From Lachnospiraceae bacterium (GTDB taxonomy: Bacteria > Bacillota > Clostridia > Lachnospirales > Lachnospiraceae), in the NCBI GenBank assembly GCA_029012365.1, contig JAQXLY010000002.1, positions 1-55,553 of the forward strand: a stretch of DNA of 55,553 bases, in the 5' to 3' direction. Of the stretch, positions 17,231-25,779 are shown piece by piece (within the stretch, counting starts at the first letter, position 1; each line of letters opens with the position of its first letter). Made by a program: the position numbers and the translations under genes. Under the pieces are notes generated by a model. That model did not search any database. It saw only the letters and a program-made list of their open reading frames with translations, and was not told the origin of the DNA.

Positions 17231-17334
17231 ATTATTATCCTCACAAAACTATATCTACATTCTATGCAAAATCAGCACACAAGTGTACTGACATATTGAT
17301 ACCTTAAAATCTGTTTAACCCTTGTGTCTTATCT

Positions 17335-17934
17335 TTATAGCACTTCTCCGCTTTCTTTTTCCCTTTCATCCTTCTTTAACCTCTCTATTTCCAAATGAAA
17401 CAAAATCGTCCACGCGAGCGGTAACACCGCCAACACACCCCACACAATGCTCTTTCCCACTATTCCCAGTAAAGCCGCAACCAGAAACCCCGCCACTCCC
17501 CACATTCTCAATTTGCTGTAGGAGTGATACCGCTTTTCAAAAGAGGTACATAATTCAAATGCTTTCCCGTCATTTTCTTTTTCAATAATTAATAACTCTT
17601 TATGTAACGTAGTTTTCTCTGTTGCTATTTGCCCTCCTTCTTCTGCCCACGGACGATATTCAACCTTGCCCGCAGAATAATCCATATTGAGATTTTTAAA
17701 AAGTACCCGATAGCCGCAATCCTTTAATGCTTTTACGTATTCCCCGGCACCTTCCTTTGACAGGTTTGCGATATACTCCACCCGATACCGGTACTTCCCC
17801 TTCTCACATTCTTCAAATTCATAATGTGCCGTTGTAGTTTTTAGCAATCGATATCCCTCATCCGACATCTGATTCAGCCATCGTTCCTGGGATGTAAGCA
17901 GAAGCCAATAGAAACGAAATACTCTCTTTTTCAT
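17335..17934 (-). CDS. DUF2812-family membrane-anchored protein
   Basis: 199 residues. The N-terminal part (about 1-130) carries the DUF2812 hallmark of a short aromatic start, W-L-N-x-M-S-x-x-G-Y-x-L and the strand pattern YEFEECEKGKYRYRVEY. Two membrane segments follow (about 143-160 and 163-180) with a charged cytoplasmic tail. Such proteins are often encoded next to a PadR-type regulator, which is absent here. The function is unknown. The gene is divergent from the flippase gene with only 56 bp between the starts. Confidence 0.82.
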   Translation of the reverse strand: MKKRVFRFYWLLLTSQERWLNQMSDEGYRLLKTTTAHYEFEECEKGKYRYRVEYIANLSKEGAGEYVKALKDCGYRVLFKNLNMDYSAGKVEYRPWAEEGGQIATEKTTLHKELLIIEKENDGKAFELCTSFEKRYHSYSKLRMWGVAGFLVAALLGIVGKSIVWGVLAVLPLAWTILFHLEIERLKKDEREKESGEVL

Positions 17935-17990
17935 AACATATCTCTCCCCTTATTCTCATAAGCTAATAAAAAACGCCCGGAGGCAGCCTC

Positions 17991-19508
17991 TTGAAAAATG
18001 CAATATTAAAGGGAACCATCCTCCTTACCGTTACCGGACTGATTACCCGTGTTCTCGGGTTTTACTACCGCATCTGCCTGGCTGACGCACTGGGTGCGGA
18101 ATATCTCGGCATCTATCAGCTTGTCTTTCCGGTATACGGCATCTGTTATACCCTCTATGCCTCCGGTATCCAGACCGCGGTATCCAAACTGGTGGCAGAA
18201 GAAAACAGCCGAAATAACGTAACCCTTTGCTCCTGTCTGATGCGCCGCTCCATGCTTCTTGCCTTTGGGATTGCCCTTGCTCTCTCCGTACTCGTATACC
18301 TTGGTGCCGCTCCATGCGCAAAATATTTTCTTATGGAGGAACGGGCAGCCGATTCGCTACGCATTCTCTCCTTTGTTTTTCCCTTCTGTGCTGTCACCGC
18401 CTGCATTAACGGCTATTATATAGGATGCAAAAAAACGGCTGTTCCTGCCTTTACACAGCTGTTAGAACAAGTTGTACGCATCGGCTTTGTTCTCTACCTT
18501 GTTACACTTCCTTCCTTCGAAAGTGAAGAAAACAGATGTCTTGCCGCTGTTATCGGTCTTGTTCTCGGAGAAGTAGCCTCCAATATTTTTAACTGTATCG
18601 CCTACCGCTTTCAGCGCACGAAAGTACTCCGTCACGCCCTGCCCTGTGAAATAAACGGTTTAATGAAACGGATTCTCATTCTTTCCGTACCTCTTTCTCT
18701 AAACCGGTTAGTAATTAACATCCTACATAGCATAGAAGCAGTCTTTATTCCCGGCATGCTTCGTTTAAGCGGATTGACCAACTCGGAAGCTCTCAGTCTG
18801 TACGGCATTCTAAACGGCATGGCAATTCCGTTTATATTGTTTCCTTCCGCCATTCCGAACGCCTTGTCCGTACTTTTACTTCCCTCCGTCTCAGAAAACA
18901 TGGATGAAAAGAACCGGCCACGCTTACAGCAGTGTGTCGGAAATGCCGTAAAATACAGCGTCATTATCGGGCTGTTTTCCACTGCTGTGTTTTTCTATTT
19001 CGGACGAGACATCGGAAATGCCGTCTACCACAACACTTTGGCGGGAGACTACCTTCGCATCCTTTCTCCGTTATGTCCCTTACTCTACTTATCCACTACC
19101 CTAAGCAGCGTCATAAACGGACTCGGAAAGCCTCATCTCTCCTTTTTTACTACGGTATCCGGACTTCTGGTGCGTCTTGCCATAATCGTCATTTTTGTTC
19201 CTAAAAGCGGAATCTACGGTGTATTAGTCGGTCTGCTGGTCAGTCAGTTAGTTAGCACATTATTAGAAAGCGTCCTCGTACTGAAATACTGTAAAGCCTT
19301 TCCTCCGGTTTCGGAGTGGCTGGTTATCCCGGCTGTTCTGGCACTGGTTCCCGCTCCGGCTTTCGTACTGCTCTACCGCTTTTTGCAAAATGAAACACAG
19401 CTTTCCTCCACACTTCTTCTCTTTTTTATATGTGGAATCTACTGCGTTTCTTATGTAGCATTTTTATATCTCGGAAAAATAATCCGAACCGAGGACTGGA
19501 AAGAATAG
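17991..19508 (+). CDS. SpoVB/MurJ-like polysaccharide (lipid II-type) flippase
   Basis: 505 residues and about 14 membrane segments, with the N-terminal signature TGLITRVLGFYYRICLADALGAE of the SpoVB/MviN branch of the MOP superfamily. The start is a TTG at 17991 supported by GGAGG seven bases upstream; no ATG fits. Family members flip undecaprenyl-linked peptidoglycan or polysaccharide precursors across the membrane, and SpoVB acts in spore cortex synthesis. No sporulation genes flank it, so a role in vegetative wall synthesis is equally possible. Confidence 0.88.
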   Translation: MKNAILKGTILLTVTGLITRVLGFYYRICLADALGAEYLGIYQLVFPVYGICYTLYASGIQTAVSKLVAEENSRNNVTLCSCLMRRSMLLAFGIALALSVLVYLGAAPCAKYFLMEERAADSLRILSFVFPFCAVTACINGYYIGCKKTAVPAFTQLLEQVVRIGFVLYLVTLPSFESEENRCLAAVIGLVLGEVASNIFNCIAYRFQRTKVLRHALPCEINGLMKRILILSVPLSLNRLVINILHSIEAVFIPGMLRLSGLTNSEALSLYGILNGMAIPFILFPSAIPNALSVLLLPSVSENMDEKNRPRLQQCVGNAVKYSVIIGLFSTAVFFYFGRDIGNAVYHNTLAGDYLRILSPLCPLLYLSTTLSSVINGLGKPHLSFFTTVSGLLVRLAIIVIFVPKSGIYGVLVGLLVSQLVSTLLESVLVLKYCKAFPPVSEWLVIPAVLALVPAPAFVLLYRFLQNETQLSSTLLLFFICGIYCVSYVAFLYLGKIIRTEDWKE

Positions 19509-19513
19509 CCCTG

Positions 19514-21025
19514 TCATTCCATTTTGGAATAGATTGCAAAATTGCCCTTTTTCGAAGCCTTAACCTCATACAATGCGTTGTCGGCACAATACATAAGGGC
19601 TTCGTAGCATTTCCCGTCCTCCGGGTACATGGCAACACCGATCGAAGCACTGACAGGCACTTCTTCATCTCCTCTGCGATACGGACGGTGTAGCAATTCT
19701 CTAAGCACTCCGGCATTTTGAAGCAGTTGTTCTTTATCCTTCACCTCACCGATAAAAACAACAAACTCATCTCCGCCGACACGCCCAATCACTTCACCCA
19801 ACGTATAATACTTCCTCAGATTGTCAATCACATAGGTCAGTACCTCGTCACCGCACTGATGCCCGTATGTATCATTTACCTTTTTAAAATCGTCCACATC
19901 CACTAACAAAAGCATATGTGACTTGTCCTCATGCTTTTTAATATAAGCATCTATTACTTCCCTTGTTGCCGCTTTGTTATATGCACCGGTCAGAGAATCT
20001 GTCATGGAAGCATGCTCTAACTGTTCAATCTCCCGCTTGTATAAACTTATATTGGAAATCTTTCCGATTGCATGCAGAGGTACACCTGCTTCGTCGCAGA
20101 TTACACGGTACAGTATACGACACCACTGATACTCTCCATGTGCATCCATAAGCCGCAGCTGGATATCATTAGCACCTATCCGCTTTGTCCTTAAAATCTG
20201 CTCCATGCTGTCCCTTCTGTCTTCCGGATGTATCATCTTTGCATATTCATTAATATCCTTCTTAAAATACCCAATGATATGATCCTGCCCGTATATTTCA
20301 GTAAACCGCTCCGAGAGATTCAGAACATCCGCCGGATAATCGTATTCAAACATAACCTCATTGCTGAGCTCTGTTGCAATCCGGTAACGCTCCTGCTCCT
20401 TTATAAGCTTATCCTGTGTTGCCTTTAATACGGAAACATCCACAAACACTGCAGAAACCGTATTCTTTCCTCCATGCACTCCTTTGGACAGTGTTACCTG
20501 CATCCAGTATTTCTTACCTTTACAGTCATGCATCTGTATTGTCTTTTCGGCATATCCGTTCCGTTCCAGTGCCGCAGTATTCAGAAAGAAATCATGATAT
20601 TCGGGCGGTATAAAACCAAGCAGACTGTTCTGATAGGTCTCATATAACCCGGAACGGTCCAGTCCTATAATATCATAATACCCGCGGCTTGCATAAACAA
20701 TCCGGCAGATTCCCTCCGGAACATAATTCACAACACCGGCATGTATATTATTTGTCACCTTTCGAACTTCCATGGCAGCCTCAGTCAATAACTGCTCTCT
20801 TTCAAAAATAATCTTTATCAGCCATATAAGAAGCCCTATAGCAATTACTCCGGTCATAATAATAATCCAGAGCAATGCAACCGAATTATTATTGAAATAA
20901 AGTACAGATGACCTTCCCCTGATTGCCTGTCTGTATTCCTTTGTCAGAAAAAGCAGTAAAACAAATAAACCAATTACCATTCCGATAATGGCACAAGACT
21001 TTATCCCAAATGCTTTTCTCTTCAT
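19514..21025 (-). CDS. Membrane-bound diguanylate cyclase with PAS domains
   Basis: 503 residues. Two N-terminal membrane segments (about 9-28 and 47-70) enclose a very short outer loop. Two PAS-like regions follow (about 90-205 and 215-330), then a GGDEF domain (about 340-500) with LTGAYNKAATRE, DVDDFKKVNDTYGH and the intact active-site loop RVGGDEFVVF. It should make c-di-GMP. No RxxD inhibitory site is obvious directly before GGDEF. It follows the chemoreceptor gene by 71 bp on the same strand, linking c-di-GMP output to motility control (inference). Confidence 0.93.
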   Translation of the reverse strand: MKRKAFGIKSCAIIGMVIGLFVLLLFLTKEYRQAIRGRSSVLYFNNNSVALLWIIIMTGVIAIGLLIWLIKIIFEREQLLTEAAMEVRKVTNNIHAGVVNYVPEGICRIVYASRGYYDIIGLDRSGLYETYQNSLLGFIPPEYHDFFLNTAALERNGYAEKTIQMHDCKGKKYWMQVTLSKGVHGGKNTVSAVFVDVSVLKATQDKLIKEQERYRIATELSNEVMFEYDYPADVLNLSERFTEIYGQDHIIGYFKKDINEYAKMIHPEDRRDSMEQILRTKRIGANDIQLRLMDAHGEYQWCRILYRVICDEAGVPLHAIGKISNISLYKREIEQLEHASMTDSLTGAYNKAATREVIDAYIKKHEDKSHMLLLVDVDDFKKVNDTYGHQCGDEVLTYVIDNLRKYYTLGEVIGRVGGDEFVVFIGEVKDKEQLLQNAGVLRELLHRPYRRGDEEVPVSASIGVAMYPEDGKCYEALMYCADNALYEVKASKKGNFAIYSKME

Positions 21026-21096
21026 CTCACATATCCCCTCTTGTCTTCCTTTTTCTGAAGAAATGCCGGCTCTTTTTACACTTCGATAACTCTTTG

Positions 21097-22554
21097 TTAT
21101 TTTGCCTCTGTCAGCCTCTCTGCCAATTTGCGCAATTGACGCAATTCATGATTTACTACCTTCATACTCGCGACAGCATTTGCCGAGACACTGGCACCCT
21201 CTTCAGATGATGCCGCTATTTCTTCACCTACAGCAGACAAATCACTGATGCTTTCATTAATTGCACCTGTAGCTGAAATAATCTCCTGCATAAGCTTCTC
21301 GGTTTCTCTTATGTTAGAAATCAAATCTGTAACTTCCGTCTCAATCAAATCGAATTTGTCCTTTGTTAAAGCAATCATCTCACCCTGTTCGTCAATGGTT
21401 TTGCTTGAAACATTCATACTGGATGTTGTAACATCAACATCAGCCACCAATTCGGCGATAATTCCAGTAATCTGGTTTGCCGACTCCCTTGTATCCTCTG
21501 ACAGCTTTCTGATTTCATCCGCTACTACCGAAAAGCCTCTTCCTGCTTCGCCGGCTCTGGCAGCCTCAATAGAAGCATTTAATGCCAAAAGGTTTGTCTG
21601 GGAAGATATCGCTAAAATAGCATTTATAATATTCTCAACCTGCTCTACTTTCTCGGCAAGTCTTGTAATTGCCTCAACTGTGCTCCGGTTTGTCTCATTA
21701 ACCGAATCTGCCTGGCTCTTCAATTTCTTTACGATTCCGGCACCTTCACCAAGAGTCTCCTTTACCCTGTCAGACGAAGAAATCATCTTTTCTGTTTCCT
21801 GCTCTGCTTTGTCAACATTTTTCTGTATCTCATTGCACATAGCGGCTTCATCCTGTATACTTTGGGAAATACTGGTCATACTTCCGGCAATTTCCTGAAT
21901 TGCCTTATCACTTACCTGCAATGCCTCGTCAAGCTCATCCATACGAACCGTAGCCTTCCCAAACCTGCGTGTTATCTCCTCTGCCACTCCGGTCATGACT
22001 TCAGCAGCCTTTTCCTGCTGCTCTGCCTTTTCCGTAATTGTAGCTACATTTTCGTCATTATATCTAAGGAGCAAATCGACTGTTTTAATGGAAGCAAAAC
22101 AGCACAGTAATATCGTAATCAATCCAAGCGCGGCTAATTCAATATCCAGCGAATGCCCGGCATACATTCGCACACATCGAATCAGAAAGCCTATTACAAT
22201 AATAGCATTTCCGCCCTGAACAAGTCGTTTATTCAAATATGACATAGAACAAATAAGAATCACGAAACCATACATAAATGTGTATTCATGTGAATTAAGC
22301 AAAGAAATTGCCAGATACATCAATGCTCCCATACCTGAAATAATAATCATACCTTTTTTTGTGTGATTGTCTTTGAGATATGTTGCTGTTGCTATTACCA
22401 TTGCAGCGATTAAAACAAGTATTTGAAGTATGATTTTTATATGCACCTTTTCATAAAGCAATGCACCAATCAATGTAAGCAACACCATTCCACAGGCAGA
22501 CATGACAACATAATACGCAACTTTTCCGGATCTCTTATACTGTTCTTCTGTCAT
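21097..22554 (-). CDS. Methyl-accepting chemotaxis protein with polytopic N-terminus
   Basis: 485 residues. Instead of the usual two, about six membrane segments occupy residues 12-175 and there is no periplasmic ligand domain and no evident HAMP domain. The signalling hairpin tip is canonical ([20 protein letters not shown], about 330-350), with long methylation helices on both sides. It likely senses something in or through the membrane. AAGGAGG precedes the ATG. The diguanylate cyclase downstream is probably co-transcribed. Confidence 0.93.
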   Translation of the reverse strand: MTEEQYKRSGKVAYYVVMSACGMVLLTLIGALLYEKVHIKIILQILVLIAAMVIATATYLKDNHTKKGMIIISGMGALMYLAISLLNSHEYTFMYGFVILICSMSYLNKRLVQGGNAIIVIGFLIRCVRMYAGHSLDIELAALGLITILLCCFASIKTVDLLLRYNDENVATITEKAEQQEKAAEVMTGVAEEITRRFGKATVRMDELDEALQVSDKAIQEIAGSMTSISQSIQDEAAMCNEIQKNVDKAEQETEKMISSSDRVKETLGEGAGIVKKLKSQADSVNETNRSTVEAITRLAEKVEQVENIINAILAISSQTNLLALNASIEAARAGEAGRGFSVVADEIRKLSEDTRESANQITGIIAELVADVDVTTSSMNVSSKTIDEQGEMIALTKDKFDLIETEVTDLISNIRETEKLMQEIISATGAINESISDLSAVGEEIAASSEEGASVSANAVASMKVVNHELRQLRKLAERLTEAK

Positions 22555-22613
22555 ATTTTTTCCTCCTTAAGTATTACATCAAAAGATTATTACAAATCCC
22601 ACAATATACTTAT

Positions 22614-22642
22614 ATCTTACTGCATTATTAGTTTATTGTCAA
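22614..22642 (-). promoter_or_regulatory. Promoter of the MCP-diguanylate cyclase operon
   Basis: Minus strand TTGACA (22642-22637), 17-bp spacer, TAAGAT (22619-22614), 60 bp before the MCP start codon. Confidence 0.8.
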
Positions 22643-22719
22643 CAATACACAGCCTTATAACCGAATCCCACGACAGGAGAATTTCCTGTAAATATTTATC
22701 ATATTTTCCTGCCTGAAAG

Positions 22720-22751
22720 AAAAAAAGAGTAACTGCTTCTACAGTCACTCT
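22720..22751 (-). terminator. Terminator of the Nudix gene
   Basis: On the minus strand a 10-bp stem with one mismatch (AGAGTGACTG / CAGTTACTCT) and a 6-nt loop is followed by a run of seven T, only 8 bp after the Nudix stop codon. Confidence 0.85.
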
Positions 22752-22758
22752 TCTTCTG

Positions 22759-23211
22759 CTAAAAATACTTTTTGCTTCCCCAGAGATTACTTTTTTTCAA
22801 GTCCACATACTCGTTATATGCCTGCTCCAAAATCTGCTTCTCATTCGCAAATTTCAACATATGGTATGCTTCATGAAACTTGTAATATCCGGAGTCCATG
22901 AAAAATTCTTCACGCTGCGGCTTGCTATAATAGCTGTCAGACATCATTAAATACCAATGCACATCTTTTAATACCGTATTCTGCGGCGTGTTAAAGGTAT
23001 ACTGGCTCTTTCCTACATACTTAATAATCTGTGCATCTACACCGGTCTCTTCCCTGACCTCACGCACTGCCGTATCCTTAAACTCTTCGCCTTCCTCTAC
23101 GGTGCCCTTCGGCAACACCCATCCTTCATACTTGTTCTTATAATTCTTGTACAGTAGTAATATCTTCCCTCTGAATATAACTACACCGCCGCAGCTGGTT
23201 GCTTCTACCAT
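22759..23211 (-). CDS. Nudix hydrolase
   Basis: 150 residues with a complete Nudix box at 36-58 (GTVEEGEEFKDTAVREVREETGV split over the G-x5-E-x7-REVxEExGV pattern). The fold begins with the typical SCGGVVIFRGKILLL strand. Such enzymes hydrolyse nucleoside diphosphates linked to another group (Ap4A, mutagenic NTPs, capped RNA); the substrate is not predictable. It is monocistronic with its own promoter and terminator. Its C-terminal third (about 100-150) is helical and unusually aromatic. Confidence 0.92.
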   Translation of the reverse strand: MVEATSCGGVVIFRGKILLLYKNYKNKYEGWVLPKGTVEEGEEFKDTAVREVREETGVDAQIIKYVGKSQYTFNTPQNTVLKDVHWYLMMSDSYYSKPQREEFFMDSGYYKFHEAYHMLKFANEKQILEQAYNEYVDLKKSNLWGSKKYF

Positions 23212-23252
23212 TGCAATACCTCCTGCTGGTGTGCCTTCAATAACTGATTACT

Positions 23253-23281
23253 AGTATACATCATTTCCGGCAACTTTGCAA
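23253..23281 (-). promoter_or_regulatory. Promoter of the Nudix gene
   Basis: Minus strand TTGCAA (23281-23276), 17-bp spacer, TATACT (23258-23253), with an extended -10 (TGATGTATACT); the start codon is 42 bp downstream, with GGAGG before it. Confidence 0.7.
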
Positions 23282-23343
23282 CCGTTCCGTAAGAGGTTTC
23301 TAATTTTTCCGCATTTTCCTCTTTTTGCCTGTGTTCTTCCTTT

Positions 23344-25779
23344 TTATTCCAAACTATCTGCCACTTTTTCAACAATCTCCGTTAAATCATCATTCCCGGT
23401 TTCCCTGCATTGCTCCAGCACCACGCAGACGGCTGTCACCGGATGATTTGCCGGTATCAATGCCATCGCCATACAATGATATTTTCCGCGTGTGCCGGAC
23501 GGCACCTTAGTTTCTGTATAAAGATAACTCCTCCCGTTTTCCGTTACTCTTTCGAGAAAGACATTCAGACAGCTCTCTGCCTGTTCCTTCGTCATAAGCC
23601 GTCTTATCGTTGTTTCGGTCCGGTAAATCACCTTACCGGAAGCATCTGCCAGCTTCTCTGTTACATGAGGAGTTCTATACTCTCCGCCATTTGCACAGGC
23701 TCCTGCGAACAAAGCTGCCCCGAACGGAGTAAGTGCATCTTCTTCCACGGTCACTGTTTCTTCAAACGGTGTCGGAATACTTCCCTTGAATGCTTCGGAT
23801 GCTCTCCGGAAAATTTCGGTTGCTTCCCCCACCGGATATTTTCCGTAAAATGCACGGTTAAATAACGGCGCACCCTCCGCTTCCTCATATTCTGAGGCAT
23901 GCTCAGGCAAAAAATCCGGCAAAGACACTGCCGCAAGCAGGCTTCCGGTTGTCAAATCCGTTATACAGGCAGCCCCGCTTCTCCCGTAGGCAGCCTGATA
24001 CAGTACCTGCTGCAAATCAGTTCTCAACGTAGTAAACAAATTGTTCCCCGGTATCTGTGCATCCTTCATCCGATATAAAAGCTTTATCAGCTCACTTGCA
24101 GAGGAAGACAACAAATCGATTTCCTTTACCGCTTCCAGACCGCTGGAACCGTTTTGTACCTGTCCTACCACATGGGAATACAGATTATTGTACGGGTACT
24201 TCCGCAGCTCCTCTCCGTCCGAAAGCATCGTAAATGCCAAAGGATTCCCGGAGGCATCATAAATCGTACCTCTTGCATTTTGCTCCTCCAGCTTTGCCTG
24301 TCGGCGGTTATACGAATGAAAAATCACTGTACGTGCCTCGGTACATATAAATATCGTGAAATAAACAGATACGCAAACCAGTGCAATCAGAAATGCCGCG
24401 GAACACTGTCTGATTGCATGCCGTGCCTTTTCGGGCAATACCGCGGGTAAAAAGCCGTCCTTATAGACACGCAAAGTCACTTCCCCGCTGTTTTGCTCCT
24501 GCATTCCCTGAATTAACATAAACATAAGTACCATACTTGCAGCGGAACTTCCTCCCGCACTCACAAAAGGAAGCGGTACTCCCGTTGACGGAAGCATTCT
24601 TGTGACACCACCTACATTCAGTACAACCTGCGTTGTAAAAAGTGCCGTAAATCCGGTAAACACCAGCCTGTAATAATCCTCTGAAAATTTTGCCGCCATA
24701 CGGATAAGCAAAAACATACAGTTAAGATACACCCCAAGCAATCCAAGGGCAAAAAGCGCACCGAGCTCCTCACAGACTGCCGAAAAGATGTAATCCGTCG
24801 TTACCACCGGAATCTGCTCAGGTGCACCCTTTAACAGCCCTGTTCCGAAAAAACCGCCGTTTCCGATGGCAAACAGCGACTGTGCCAGCTGATAGCCTTC
24901 ATTGTCCACTACCGCAAACGGATTTTTCCATGCAAGCACACGCACCTGTACATGAGAAAACAACCGGTACGCAGCCACGCATGCACCGCATGCGGCTGCA
25001 ATTCCGCCGAAAAACCACCGTTTTTTTCCGCTTGCACAGTAAAGCAATACCCAGTAAACAACCGCAAACAACAAAGCACCGCCCAAATCCTTTGATGCAA
25101 CCATCAGAAGAATGTGTATCCCCGCAAGTACGCTTCCCAAAAATGTGCCGCGCCATGTTTTTTTCCTCAGGAGCACAGCTGCACAGCCGAAAATATAGGA
25201 AATCTTCACAAACTCAAACGGCTGCATTGCAACTCCGAACAGCTTTACCCAGATTCGCGCCCCAAGACGCTCTCCCGCAAAGAAAAAGACAAGCAGCAGC
25301 ACTCCGATTCCGATACAAAGATACACATACCCATACCGTTCGATACGGTGCATGGCACGGATAAATGCCGGAATAAATAAAGCAAGCATCAGTGCCCCGG
25401 TCACTATCACAAACTGTCTGACGGCTCCGTTAAAATCAAGCCTTGCAAGCATCACGGAACCGATACAGAGCAGCAGCAGCATATTATCAAACAAAAGACA
25501 GGACATACGCGGATATAACCTTTTATAAACAAACGTAATGATACCGTATGCCGCCACCTGAATCAGAAAGAAATATATATACCTTACCTCACTGCTTCTA
25601 ATATACAAAACAACAAAGCACAGGGTAAAAACCGCAAGCACCTCAAGCATCATAAGCCACTGAAAACGGTTTCCCCGTAATTCCTCCTTTTTTCGTGCCG
25701 AAAGAAATGCCTGCACATTATAAGCAAGCAAAAGTACCGCCAGTATATAGTTTACCAAAGCAAGAAATGCTGTCTGCAT
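23344..25779 (-). CDS. SEDS-family (RodA/FtsW) glycosyltransferase fused to a degenerate penicillin-binding transpeptidase domain
   Basis: 811 residues. Residues 1 to about 430 are a SEDS peptidoglycan polymerase with about ten membrane segments and its active-site loop intact: SKDLGGALL (229-237), GYQLAQSLFAIGNGGFFGTGL, and TTDYIFSAVCEELG with Asp329 and Glu337/338. After another membrane helix (about 465-490) comes a PBP-like part: RGTIYDASGNPLA, ITDLTTGSLLAAVSLPDF, and NRAFYGKYPVGEATE. Where PBPs have the catalytic S-x-x-K (PPGSTFK), this protein has Glu652-Ala-Thr-Glu655; the KTG box is replaced by PSGTRG (760-765) and the region that holds SxN is largely missing. So the polymerase looks active and the transpeptidase dead, perhaps kept as a regulatory scaffold. 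The start codon follows the U32 stop directly (TAAATG). Confidence 0.9.
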   Translation of the reverse strand: MQTAFLALVNYILAVLLLAYNVQAFLSARKKEELRGNRFQWLMMLEVLAVFTLCFVVLYIRSSEVRYIYFFLIQVAAYGIITFVYKRLYPRMSCLLFDNMLLLLCIGSVMLARLDFNGAVRQFVIVTGALMLALFIPAFIRAMHRIERYGYVYLCIGIGVLLLVFFFAGERLGARIWVKLFGVAMQPFEFVKISYIFGCAAVLLRKKTWRGTFLGSVLAGIHILLMVASKDLGGALLFAVVYWVLLYCASGKKRWFFGGIAAACGACVAAYRLFSHVQVRVLAWKNPFAVVDNEGYQLAQSLFAIGNGGFFGTGLLKGAPEQIPVVTTDYIFSAVCEELGALFALGLLGVYLNCMFLLIRMAAKFSEDYYRLVFTGFTALFTTQVVLNVGGVTRMLPSTGVPLPFVSAGGSSAASMVLMFMLIQGMQEQNSGEVTLRVYKDGFLPAVLPEKARHAIRQCSAAFLIALVCVSVYFTIFICTEARTVIFHSYNRRQAKLEEQNARGTIYDASGNPLAFTMLSDGEELRKYPYNNLYSHVVGQVQNGSSGLEAVKEIDLLSSSASELIKLLYRMKDAQIPGNNLFTTLRTDLQQVLYQAAYGRSGAACITDLTTGSLLAAVSLPDFLPEHASEYEEAEGAPLFNRAFYGKYPVGEATEIFRRASEAFKGSIPTPFEETVTVEEDALTPFGAALFAGACANGGEYRTPHVTEKLADASGKVIYRTETTIRRLMTKEQAESCLNVFLERVTENGRSYLYTETKVPSGTRGKYHCMAMALIPANHPVTAVCVVLEQCRETGNDDLTEIVEKVADSLE

